NCBI GenBank assembly: GCA_040905145.1
Contig: JBBDSC010000226.1
Span: 1-64,000 of the forward strand
Reading direction: 5' to 3'
DNA from: DATGMS01 sp040905145
GTDB taxonomy: Bacteria; Bacteroidota; Bacteroidia; Cytophagales; Cyclobacteriaceae
DNA length: 64,000 nt
Under the pieces are notes generated by a model, which saw nothing but the letters and a program-made list of their open reading frames with translations, searched no databases and had not been told where the DNA came from. Shown one piece after another: positions 26,915 to 35,190 of this stretch. Both the position numbers and the translations under genes were made by a program. Numbering within the stretch: the stretch's first letter is position 1; each line of letters begins with the position of its first letter.

Positions 26915-27724
26915 ATGAATAATAACATTTTAATGCTGATTTTTCTGTTTTGTTTTTTTTCCTGTTCAGAAAAAAGCCGTACCGTTAAAACCGCGGATAA
27001 GTATCCAGAAGTAAAGGTTCTTTCCTATAATATCCATCATGGCAACCCTCCTTCCAAACCGGATTATATTGATTTGGACGCCATAGCAAAAGTGATAAAG
27101 GACAGTAGGGCCGAGTTGGTCGCCTTACAGGAAGTGGATGTTTATACTACCCGGTCCGGAAAAGCATCCCATCAGGCAGAGGAATTGGGGAAACTTACCG
27201 ACATGGAAGTGTTTTTTTCCAAAGGCATAGATTATCAGGGGGGAGAATATGGGACGGCGATTCTTTCCAAATTCCCTATAATAGAAACCCAACGCCATGA
27301 GTTACCCAATTTGGAAGGAATAATGTCAGAACCAAGGACTTTAGCTGTGGCCACAGTGGAAGTTATGGGTATAAAAGTAAAGCTCGCCAACACCCATCTG
27401 GATTATACCAATGCGGAAAACAATTTACTCCAAGTAAAAAAGATAATGGAAATTTTTAATGGGGAGACTTTGCCCGTGATTATGGCAGGTGATTTTAACG
27501 CCGTACCGGAAAGTCCCTCCATCAGGCTATTGGATGAACAATTTACCCGGTCCTGTAGACAAGGATGTGCCTATACCAGTCCGCAGACCAACCCTGTACG
27601 TACCATTGACTACATCATGGCTTCTTCGGATTCCAATCTGGAAATAGTGGAACACCAAGTGATCGATGAAACCTATGCTTCAGATCATAGACCTGTCTAT
27701 GCTGTTTACCGGTGGAGGGATTGA
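26915..27724 (+). CDS. Endonuclease/exonuclease/phosphatase (EEP) family lipoprotein
   Basis: The 269-residue protein has a lipoprotein signal (lipobox F-F-S-C at residues 14-17) and a complete EEP fold: S-Y-N-I-H-H near residue 38, catalytic Glu in A-L-Q-E-V-D near 70, A-N-T-H-L-D near 150, G-D-F-N-A-V near 192, D-Y-I-M-A-S and the final S-D-H-R-P-V. Envelope-located members of this type cleave phosphodiesters of sugars, inositols or lipids rather than genomic DNA. The catabolic genes downstream make a carbohydrate- or lipid-related role plausible, but substrate is unknown. Its 3' end abuts the decayed susC gene, read convergently. Confidence 0.88.
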   Translation: MNNNILMLIFLFCFFSCSEKSRTVKTADKYPEVKVLSYNIHHGNPPSKPDYIDLDAIAKVIKDSRAELVALQEVDVYTTRSGKASHQAEELGKLTDMEVFFSKGIDYQGGEYGTAILSKFPIIETQRHELPNLEGIMSEPRTLAVATVEVMGIKVKLANTHLDYTNAENNLLQVKKIMEIFNGETLPVIMAGDFNAVPESPSIRLLDEQFTRSCRQGCAYTSPQTNPVRTIDYIMASSDSNLEIVEHQVIDETYASDHRPVYAVYRWRD

Positions 27725-27782
27725 CCGGATTCTTACACAGGTCTCTCTTCCCACTTTTCCTATGGTAATCGGTGGTCGGTAA

Positions 27783-27824
27783 TCTTGATTCTTGGGTCTT
27801 GAGTCTTGGGTCTTGAGTCTTGAT
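27783..27824. repeat. Six-copy heptamer tandem repeat (TCTTGRD)
   Basis: Six contiguous 7-bp units run TCTTGAT, TCTTGGG, TCTTGAG, TCTTGGG, TCTTGAG, TCTTGAT (27783-27824). They sit exactly where the susC reading frame stops resembling its family. Confidence 0.9.
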
Positions 27825-29588
27825 ATGTCCGGTATTGGCTAAATCCAAATAACGCAGGCCCGGATCTGTATTTGCATTTTCCGGCACCCCCTGGCCCGAA
27901 GCGCTCATATTTTCTACATGATGGGACAGAGCCGTTATACCTCCTAAAATCTCTATTTCATTTTTCCCATGTGTTATATCATAGGTTACCGTATTCTGCC
28001 AATCCCAATTTGTCCATTGAAATTCAGTTCGGGTGACACTTGTCACCAGATTTCTTTGTAAAGGGAAAATATCAAAGGTGGGCGTATATTCGTACCCATT
28101 AGAAAAACCCAAATTGATGTTGATCTGGCTGCGGTAAACCAGATTTTTCAAGGGTCTAATATCCAGATAAGCACTCCCACTGATACTAGGTCTTTTGGTG
28201 GTGTTATTATATAGAGTAGCCTCGGCCACTGGATTTTTAGTATCTGAAAATTTAGGGTATCCCCAGGTTCCATCGGGGTTTTTTACCGGAGTAGTCGGAT
28301 CCATATTCCAGGAGTTAGGAACCGGATTTCTTGAGCCAAATTCTGGAATGATATTTCTCCTGCCGTAACTCAAAGATAAATTCTCTCCAAAAGTAACCCC
28401 ATTACTTATCTTATATTCCGAATTAATTCTAAAATTAAGTCTGCTATAATCCGTGTTTAATACAATCCCCTGTTGTTGAAAATATCCTCCTGATATAAAA
28501 TAAGTTCCCTGTTCGGATCCCCCATTGACTGAAAAATTAATATCCTGTATCGGTGCTGATCTAAAAATCGCTTGCTGCCAATCTGTCCCTTCTCCAAGGG
28601 ATGCCACATCCGTGAATAATGGGGAACGACCGGAATTAGTCAAGGCTTCGTTATAAATAGTAGCAAACTGCCTGCCATTCATAACCGGCATGGTCCTATG
28701 CACTTCCTGGAATCCCCTGTAAAAATCAACCTGTAAATTAGGGGCTCCCTTTATCCCACGTTTTGTTGTAATCAAAACCACCCCGTTAGCACCTTGTGCT
28801 CCATAAATAGCTGCTGCAGAAGCACTCTTTAATACTTCAATGGATTCAATATGATTAGGGTCCAAATCACTGGGATCAGCTCCTAGATTACCGTCCACCA
28901 CATACAGCGGCTCGCTGTTATTGACAGTTCCGGTTCCTCTAATTCTGACCATCAGAGAGGATCCTGGGGATCCTGAGTTTTGAACAATGTGCAAGCCCGC
29001 AACTTTTCCCTGCAATGCCTGGCCCATTTGCTGAACAGGATAATTTTCTATTTCTTCTGATGAGACAGAACCAATGGATGAAGTTACGTTCCGTTTACTC
29101 TGTGTTCCATAACCCACCACCACAAATTCATCCATGGAAGAAATTTCTTCAGCTAACGTTACATTAATGACTTGCTGCACCCCTACAACTATCTTTTGTG
29201 TCTCAAAACCTATAAAAGAGAAAACCATGGTGGAACCTTCGGGAACAACCAAGGAGTAATTCCCCTCCAAATCTGTTACAGAACCAAGCGAAAGGCCTTC
29301 AACAGAAACGGTTACTCCGGGTATAGGCTTTCCGTTTTGATCCACGACCGTCCCCCGAACCTCAATATCCGGCATTATTAGGCGGGATTTTTCCTCCTCC
29401 CGATAATCCAATCTATCAACATTGATAAACAATAAATTCATCTCATTCAAGTAACCGCTGGCGATCAATCCGGTGGAGGGTTCAGCATATTCCACTGCAA
29501 ACAAGAAATTAGGAAAGGATGCCAGGAAGGTTATTCCCAGAAACAACTTCCCTATCTTAATCGGAAGGAACTGTGCTTTTCTCTTCAT
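27825..29588 (-). pseudogene. SusC/RagA-type TonB-dependent receptor, C-terminal half missing
   Basis: The first 587 or so residues are a normal SusC: signal peptide, a carboxypeptidase-regulatory-like domain (G-T-V-V-D-Q-N-G-K-P-I-P-G-V near residue 53), the V-V-V-G-Y-G-T-Q TonB-box region, and a plug with V-R-I-R-G-T-G-T and L-Y-V-V-D-G, then the beginning of the barrel. Family members run to about 1000 residues. Here similarity ends at L-D-L-A-N-T-G, at the heptamer repeat; the frame then runs on for 70 unrelated residues into the antisense of the EEP gene. No SusD follows. The barrel cannot close, so the gene is almost certainly inactive. ATG at 29588; a 436-bp upstream gap holds a shared direct-repeat element. 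Confidence 0.85.
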
Positions 29589-30024
29589 AAAGGTGCTAAC
29601 TTTAATTGATTAATATCAGGTATTCTCTCTTGCTCTTTGATTTTTCAAGTCCTTGAGCAGGTAGTAAGTTTAAAATTAAACCAATGTATCATGTCGAAGT
29701 GACTCCAAGACTCTACCATAACTGATAGGCAGGTCAGCCTGCTCTGCAGGGGAGATTATCTGAACTTGCAGTAAGACAGACCAACTATCTCAAAAAGAGG
29801 ATTGATGATCATCATCAATCACCGACTTTTCAAATTACTCCCGTTAATTTTATCAGAATAGTAATTTACATCTTTCTAAAGTCACATTCTGATACTTTAA
29901 TATACATTCCTGATACTATCTTTCCGAATGATGGGCGATTCATGTTATGGGTTTGCACTTTATTATAAAATGGCCCACTATCTGAATGACCAAAATCAAA
30001 CGTAAGAAAAAAATTACACCCTAT
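29589..30024. other. Gene-free leader of the susC remnant
   Basis: These 436 bases hold no gene. Apart from the direct-repeat element at 29888-29924 there is a short inverted repeat around 29731-29744 (GCAGGTCAGCCTGC). Confidence 0.6.
29888..29924 (-). promoter_or_regulatory. Shared direct-repeat element, copy 1 (upstream of susC)
   Basis: On the plus strand this reads TCTGATACT, then 12 bp, then CCTGATACT followed by ATCTTTC; the two repeats are 21 bp apart. The 20-bp core CATTCCTGATACTATCTTTC (29905-29924) recurs exactly at 33503-33522 and with one change at 58009-58028. This copy lies 317 bp upstream of the susC ATG. Confidence 0.65.
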
Positions 30025-31554
30025 TTATTTTTTAGAAGAAGTTCCCATCATTACCGGAACTGGATTTTCAACTTTCCCCCGTATTCGCTGGTTGGCACCC
30101 GGACGATCCGTATCCCCCAGATCTTTACGTGCCTTTTCCGCCAGTACCATCAATCGGATAACTATTTCAGGATGTTGATCAGCCAAATTATCGGTTGATG
30201 AGGGATCTTTTATTATATGGTACAACAGCGGCTTTGAGCTTTCCCCTTTTATGAAATGCGGATGTTGGCTGAACTCCTTTAAAGGCACAAACAATTTCCA
30301 GGGACCACTCCGGACTGCTTGAAGCTGTTCTGCATAATAGTAATAAAACACCTCGTAAGGTGATTGAGCTGATTCCTTTCCCAGAACCAAGGGGAGAATA
30401 TCATGCCCATCCATAATCCGGTCATCAGGAAAATTCCCCCCTGAAAGACCCGAAAAAGTCGGTAAGAAATCCATAATGGTTGCCATTTCTTCGCAGACTG
30501 TTCCCGCGGGTATTTTTCCCGGCCACCACATGATGGTTGGTACCCTGAAGGCTCCCTCAGCGGTTGTATAGCCACGGCCGTGCAAGGGTTTATTTGTGCC
30601 CCGCGCAATGCTTGATTTATCTTCAGTCATCGGTGCACCATTGTCTGAGGTAAAGATCAATAAGGTATTCCCATCAATGCCCAGCTCAACCAATTTGTCC
30701 ATAATCTGCTCTACAGACCAATCAAGTTCTTCCACACTATCCCCCCAGGGGCCACCCCTGCTTTTCCCACGGAAGGCTTCGCTGGCAAAGGGTTTTTCCG
30801 TACTCCCGGGCATTGCCTGAGGCAAGTAAAGAAAAAAAGGCCGGTCCTTGTTTTCTTCAATAAATTCAACCGCTTTTCCAGTGTATTGTCTGGTGAGTAA
30901 GTTACGGTCGACTCCCGCCTCCACCACTTTATCATTCAGCATCACCGGCAAAGGGGGCCAATGGTTCCCGTCCATCCGTTCGCCAAGCCGTTTGCCGACG
31001 GCCTGGGTCATATCATCACTGTAAGGAATTCCATAAAAATAGTCAAATCCCTGTGCGGTGGGTAGAAAAGGAACTTGATCGCCCAGATGCCATTTTCCGA
31101 TCAAGCCGGTCTTGTATCCCTTTTCCTTCAACACTTCAGCTATGGTAATTTCATCAGGATGAAGTCCATAGGGAGAAATAGGACGCAGGACAATCCCATC
31201 ACGGGGATTCGTATGCATGCCCACCCGCTGAGCATAGCAACCGGTCATTATAGAAGCGCGTGAAGGGGTACATACACCCGCTGTCACGTAGAAGTGCGTA
31301 AATTTTCTTCCTTCCCTGGCCATCCGGTTCAAACCGGGAGTCCGGATCATGCTGGAACCAAAGGGTTCAATATCACCATACCCCAAATTGTCACAAAAGA
31401 CAACAATAAAATTGGGTGGTTTTACTTTAGAAGAATCAATGGGTTGCTTTATATCATTCCCTCCCCAATCGCTTTTATCCATTTCAGCAAAAGCTTGGGT
31501 ATTCATTAATGAGCAGATCCACATTATAGGGATAAACAGTGATTTTAGAATCAT
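30025..31554 (-). CDS. Sulfatase (formylglycine-dependent, arylsulfatase type)
   Basis: The 509-residue protein has a signal peptide (cleavage after A-F-A near residue 23). The sulfatase signature C-T-P-S-R-A-S-I-M-T-G starts at Cys95, which must be oxidised to formylglycine, with G-K-W-H-L-G downstream, metal ligands in F-C-D-N-L-G-Y-G-D near 53-61, and F-T-S-D-N-G. Length and order match S1-family arylsulfatases or carbohydrate sulfatases. No maturase gene lies in the window. Neighbouring catabolic genes suggest a sulfated polysaccharide or lipid, but substrate cannot be deduced. It lies between the ceramidase-like gene and the broken susC, all on the minus strand. Confidence 0.92.
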   Translation of the reverse strand: MILKSLFIPIMWICSLMNTQAFAEMDKSDWGGNDIKQPIDSSKVKPPNFIVVFCDNLGYGDIEPFGSSMIRTPGLNRMAREGRKFTHFYVTAGVCTPSRASIMTGCYAQRVGMHTNPRDGIVLRPISPYGLHPDEITIAEVLKEKGYKTGLIGKWHLGDQVPFLPTAQGFDYFYGIPYSDDMTQAVGKRLGERMDGNHWPPLPVMLNDKVVEAGVDRNLLTRQYTGKAVEFIEENKDRPFFLYLPQAMPGSTEKPFASEAFRGKSRGGPWGDSVEELDWSVEQIMDKLVELGIDGNTLLIFTSDNGAPMTEDKSSIARGTNKPLHGRGYTTAEGAFRVPTIMWWPGKIPAGTVCEEMATIMDFLPTFSGLSGGNFPDDRIMDGHDILPLVLGKESAQSPYEVFYYYYAEQLQAVRSGPWKLFVPLKEFSQHPHFIKGESSKPLLYHIIKDPSSTDNLADQHPEIVIRLMVLAEKARKDLGDTDRPGANQRIRGKVENPVPVMMGTSSKK

Positions 31555-31589
31555 CTTCTTTTATTTTGCCTTATTTCCTAAATTCTCAA

Positions 31590-31648
31590 GTCATCGCATG
31601 ACTAACTGATTTTCAATTAAAACTTATTCCGATGAGTCATGCGATGAC
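31590..31648. repeat. 14-bp perfect inverted repeat with 31-bp spacer
   Basis: GTCATCGCATGACT (31590-31603) and AGTCATGCGATGAC (31635-31648) are exact reverse complements, and each arm is itself nearly palindromic. They lie between the ceramidase-like gene and the sulfatase start. Possible roles are an operator pair upstream of the sulfatase, or a terminator or repeat element. Confidence 0.55.
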
Positions 31649-31761
31649 ACAATCTTTAATTTTATTTTTAGTACTGATTTATCTGCGGATTTTAGGTACT
31701 AAAGAATTTTATCATGAAAACCGGATAGGAATCAGTGACTTTTTTCACAATTCCGATATAG

Positions 31762-33426
31762 CTATTTATGAGGAAAGAGCTCAATCAAAGAGCGTATGGC
31801 AGCATCTACCCATATCTCTCCACCTCCCGGAGCAAAGCGCGCGCTGGAAACCTCGTAACTCCCTTCCGGGAAGGCTTTGCGATTGGGGACATAACTGATA
31901 GTCCCATTGCCGGACTGCTCATTAACTACGGTAAAGGGAAATGGGGAATTCATTTTTATTGACAGGCCAAGCTCCACAAAAGCATCACCGGGGAAGCCTA
32001 CCAATGCAAGTTCATCGCCCAGGGTAATGGCCTGAACTTCACTCCTCAGCGCGCCTCCATCTTCAGTCAGCGGTACTGTGGTTGTTAATCTATGCCGGGC
32101 TTTAATTCCTCCTTCCAAAGGGGCGAGATCAAGGATTCTCCAGGCCTGTACCACCTCAGAAAAAGGAGGAGGTTCGGGCTTTCCAAATCTGCCAATTACC
32201 TCATGTGCCCATGTTACCTCTTTCTGTTGTACTGATGGTACCGGCAGTTCAACCGCCTCTGTATGAACCTGAAGTGTATTGATTTTAATAGGGCGAAGAG
32301 ATGGTAGTGCCTTTAGGACATCTGCTGCTAGGATTGTTCCTATACGTGTCGATTCCGCATAACTTTCAAGCTGGTCAGGCCGGTTTACATCCACATGATT
32401 GATGTTGCCTGATGTGCTGTTGGTGAAAACAGTCACTACTTCCTCTCCATGAACCTTCGCTAACAAGGTAGAGAGCGTGCCGGGGAAATCGGCCGAAAAG
32501 TGATTTCCACCCACCACGGCTACATGTAAGGCAAAATTCACCAGGAAAGCCACCGGCTTTGAATCCAGTGATTCAAATTGTATTACGGAAAGTTCAGGAT
32601 CCACTGGACCAACTGGCCTGATGCTGTTCTCGTTCAGTCTTCCCGGATTCATTTTAAAGCTGCCGTCCTTCATCAAGAAACGACGGTTAAAATTTACTGC
32701 GTTCTCCTGGATAGTACCCACAGAAACGCGGACAGTTTGAAGTCTGGTTTCTGCCATTTGAACGCTTTCTGCAATCATTGCTGGGAGTTCTTTGGCATAC
32801 TCCTTACTCTTCTGCCTTGGCAAACCACCCACAGCTCCCCAAAAAAGCGGGTTCAATTGCGGTCCTGCATGTACATGCGTGGCGGTCATCATGATATGGG
32901 TATCAGGAATGTCTGTACGCTCAGCAATCAGTTCCCTTGTCCTCATGACAATTTCATGAGGAAGGCTAATCAGATCTAATGCAATGAATGCTGTTCTTAC
33001 TCCCCCTTTTTCAAAGACCAGCGCTTTGGCAAACAGGTCATCGTTCACCCCTTCGGATACCGTTATGCCATAGGAATTGCCCATGATGCTTCCCACAGGA
33101 GGCGTAATCTTGCTCTTTGCCGCACCCGCTCTAAACCCGTCGTTTTGTCTAGACGCGGCTGTTGAAGAAGTGGTTTGGGCCTGCAAGGCCAGGCTGCTGA
33201 ACAGAATGGTGAGGCAGCAAAAAATCTGACCAAAGTTCTGCTTTTGTCCGGTAAAATAAAAAAAGCCTGCTATGAATCCTCGTTTGCGAATCCAGCGTTC
33301 CAATAATTTCTTAACTTTAAACCGGGAAATTTTACTTACTATAAGTGCATTTATCTTTAACAGCTTAAAATAAGGCGTGATTTTATCATTCCCACTAAAT
33401 ACTTTTATAACCGCTGGTTTTCCCAT
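31762..33426 (-). CDS. Neutral/alkaline ceramidase-like protein
   Basis: The 554-residue protein has the N-terminal domain of neutral/alkaline non-lysosomal ceramidases: F-R-A-G-A-A-K-S-K-I-T-P-P-V-G, L-V-F-E-K, the zinc-ligand motif A-T-H-V-H-A-G-P near residue 190, and H-V-A-V-V-G-G-N-H-F near 310. It lacks the C-terminal ceramidase domain, as is usual for this group in Bacteroidota, so it may hydrolyse another amide. The hydrophobic signal segment (F-C-C-L-T-I-L-F-S-S-L-A-L-Q-A-Q) begins only near residue 70, and no ATG, GTG or TTG codon sits at a suitable place, so the first 65 residues are odd: either a wrong start, a frameshift, or a genuine extension. A shared direct-repeat element lies 77-122 bp upstream. 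Confidence 0.82.
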   Translation of the reverse strand: MGKPAVIKVFSGNDKITPYFKLLKINALIVSKISRFKVKKLLERWIRKRGFIAGFFYFTGQKQNFGQIFCCLTILFSSLALQAQTTSSTAASRQNDGFRAGAAKSKITPPVGSIMGNSYGITVSEGVNDDLFAKALVFEKGGVRTAFIALDLISLPHEIVMRTRELIAERTDIPDTHIMMTATHVHAGPQLNPLFWGAVGGLPRQKSKEYAKELPAMIAESVQMAETRLQTVRVSVGTIQENAVNFNRRFLMKDGSFKMNPGRLNENSIRPVGPVDPELSVIQFESLDSKPVAFLVNFALHVAVVGGNHFSADFPGTLSTLLAKVHGEEVVTVFTNSTSGNINHVDVNRPDQLESYAESTRIGTILAADVLKALPSLRPIKINTLQVHTEAVELPVPSVQQKEVTWAHEVIGRFGKPEPPPFSEVVQAWRILDLAPLEGGIKARHRLTTTVPLTEDGGALRSEVQAITLGDELALVGFPGDAFVELGLSIKMNSPFPFTVVNEQSGNGTISYVPNRKAFPEGSYEVSSARFAPGGGEIWVDAAIRSLIELFPHK

Positions 33427-33476
33427 TATTAATAACTAAATTAGGCATGAAATTTACCTTTATTGATTTTTGATAT

Positions 33477-33522
33477 CCGGTACTTTTATATGCATTTATA
33501 TGCATTCCTGATACTATCTTTC
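33477..33522 (-). promoter_or_regulatory. Shared direct-repeat element, copy 2 (upstream of ceramidase-like gene)
   Basis: The core 33503-33522 is identical to 29905-29924. The outer repeat CCGGTACT ends 31 bp before the inner one, because a 10-bp unit (ATGCATTTAT/ATGCATT) is doubled; this adds one helical turn to the 21-bp spacing of the other copies. The core ends 77 bp upstream of the ATG at 33426. Confidence 0.65.
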
Positions 33523-33567
33523 AAAAAATACCTATATCAAACTAAAGGAATAAAGAAATAGCTTTTT

Positions 33568-33656
33568 CACCACAAATTGCCCGGACCTGCCGGCCGGTTT
33601 TCACAGATTCATTAAGGTATTCCATTCTTTTCTCATCTGTCTTAATCTGTGGTGGT
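33568..33656. repeat. Dispersed two-module repeat, copy A
   Basis: Module 1 (CACCACAAATTGCCCGGACC, then CCGGCCGG, then CACAGATT) is followed by module 2 (ATTAAGGTATTCCATTCTTT, then CTCATCTGT, then AATCTGTGGTGG). The ends can pair (CACCACA/TGTGGTG). Both modules recur at 52981-53110 in the opposite order. Confidence 0.75.
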
Positions 33657-33707
33657 TTTATTTTATGAGGCCAGCTTCAGGGTTCCAATCCGTATATTGA
33701 TCTTTAA

Positions 33708-34475
33708 TTATAAATCCTTATGACGGAACAGCTTAAAAGAAATCAAAACAGGGGCCAATGCCCAAAATAAAAGCACTACCATACTTCCTGCAATGCCCCA
33801 CCAATGGCTAAAAAACTGCTTGAAGATCGCTCCACTGTAGCCCATAAGGGCAGCGGCCTCTGTCTGCATCAATACCAGGATCCTTCCCAGATCAATGGGA
33901 TTGAGAAAGGTGATAAAAAGCACCACTTTTTCTATGGGATAATCACTGAAATTATACATCAACAAAAGAATGATACCATCAAAGATCAAAACGAAATACA
34001 CCCAAAACAATAAGGATATCCCCATACCTTTAGCTTTATCCCTAGCCCAAAGCCCCCCAAGTATCGCCAGGGATATAAAAACCAAAGTCAACATCAATCC
34101 TACCAACAGCACAATAACAGAAACACCGGAAGGATTCATGATCATCAACGGCAATCCCAGGCCAAGCATCAAAGCCAATCCAAAGGTCACCGCCAGCCCC
34201 AAAAATATACTGCCCAATACGGTCTTCCTTTTCAAGGGTTGGGCCAACAAGAGTACGATAAATTCATACATGTTGTAGTAATAAATCGTTGAAAAAATAA
34301 TCGTCATCATGGGTACCAACAGGAGTACCAGGTTCAAAATTCCCAGTATGGCTTTGTCCGCCTGCCCTTCAAGCATAAAAAAACCAACAGCGGAAACCAT
34401 CAAAAAGAGCATATACAGCAGGATGATCCAATTGCGGAATAAATCCTGAATGACAAATTTAGTGATCTTAAACAT
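33708..34475 (-). CDS. nosY: NosY, ABC transporter permease of nitrous-oxide reductase maturation
   Basis: The 255-residue integral membrane protein has six predicted helices and is the permease partner of NosF. It belongs to the ABC-2 type family, and its place directly after nosF (8-bp overlap) in a nosZ cluster identifies it. With NosD and NosF it forms the NosDFY complex, which delivers copper (and sulfur) for the catalytic CuZ site. It is the last gene of the cluster; no clear terminator follows. Confidence 0.92.
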   Translation of the reverse strand: MFKITKFVIQDLFRNWIILLYMLFLMVSAVGFFMLEGQADKAILGILNLVLLLVPMMTIIFSTIYYYNMYEFIVLLLAQPLKRKTVLGSIFLGLAVTFGLALMLGLGLPLMIMNPSGVSVIVLLVGLMLTLVFISLAILGGLWARDKAKGMGISLLFWVYFVLIFDGIILLLMYNFSDYPIEKVVLFITFLNPIDLGRILVLMQTEAAALMGYSGAIFKQFFSHWWGIAGSMVVLLFWALAPVLISFKLFRHKDL

Positions 34476-35190
34476 AGACTTTCTCCTGATTTAATACTTG
34501 GGCAATAATACGGTTCAAACGGAATTCAGCTGTTTCGCTTTTTAACTGATCCAGGCTTTTGAAAAACCTGACTTCCCCGTCCATCAAATACGCCACATGG
34601 GTGGTGATGTCATCAAGATCATTCAAGATATGGGAAGTAATGACTACCAGCTTCCCTGCATCGATCATTCTTTTCAACTTCTCCTTTAGAACCTCATTGG
34701 ATACCGGGTCCAGTCCAGCAGTGGGTTCATCCAAAATCAATACCTGGGGGCCAAATAAAAACGCCAGTACTGCACTTACTTTTTGCTTCATCCCACCGGA
34801 AAGAATCCCCAGGCGCTTAGAGGCCATCTCTTCAATACCGAAAGCCTTATAAAGTTCCAGGTCATAATCCTTTTCATGGATATCGGATCTTAGTTCTTTC
34901 ATCATAATAAACAGCTGGGCCACCGACATGTTATCAGGAAAGCGGCTCATTTGTGGCATATAACCTAATTCCCTGCGATAGTTGCTCTGCCCTTTTATGG
35001 ATTGCCCATCAAAAAAGACCTCTCCACTATTGGCCACCATCAGTCCCAGCAATACTTTGATCAAGGTGGTTTTTCCAGAGCCATTGGGGCCGATCAAAGC
35101 TATACCCTGTCCTTTTTCAAAGTCCAGGCTGACATCTTTCAATACCTGATGTTTGCCAAAATATTTAGTTAATTTATTTATCTTAATCAT
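34468..35190 (-). CDS. nosF: NosF, ABC transporter ATPase
   Basis: The 240-residue ATPase has Walker A G-P-N-G-S-G-K-T-T near residue 34, the signature L-S-G-G-M-K-Q-K near 129, Walker B V-L-I-L-D-E-P-T near 148 and the switch His in I-T-S-H near 182. It energises NosY/NosD during CuZ assembly of N2O reductase. It overlaps nosD by 8 bp upstream and nosY by 8 bp downstream, so the three are translationally coupled. Confidence 0.94.
   Translation of the reverse strand: MIKINKLTKYFGKHQVLKDVSLDFEKGQGIALIGPNGSGKTTLIKVLLGLMVANSGEVFFDGQSIKGQSNYRRELGYMPQMSRFPDNMSVAQLFIMMKELRSDIHEKDYDLELYKAFGIEEMASKRLGILSGGMKQKVSAVLAFLFGPQVLILDEPTAGLDPVSNEVLKEKLKRMIDAGKLVVITSHILNDLDDITTHVAYLMDGEVRFFKSLDQLKSETAEFRLNRIIAQVLNQEKVYV

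Noticed and set aside
27615..27824. The last 70 residues of the susC frame
   Set aside because: They are read from the heptamer repeat and the antisense of the EEP gene, with no resemblance to SusC.
31632..31962. Plus-strand frames upstream of and overlapping the ceramidase-like gene
   Set aside because: They are shadows of the minus-strand gene and of an AT-rich gap, without motifs.
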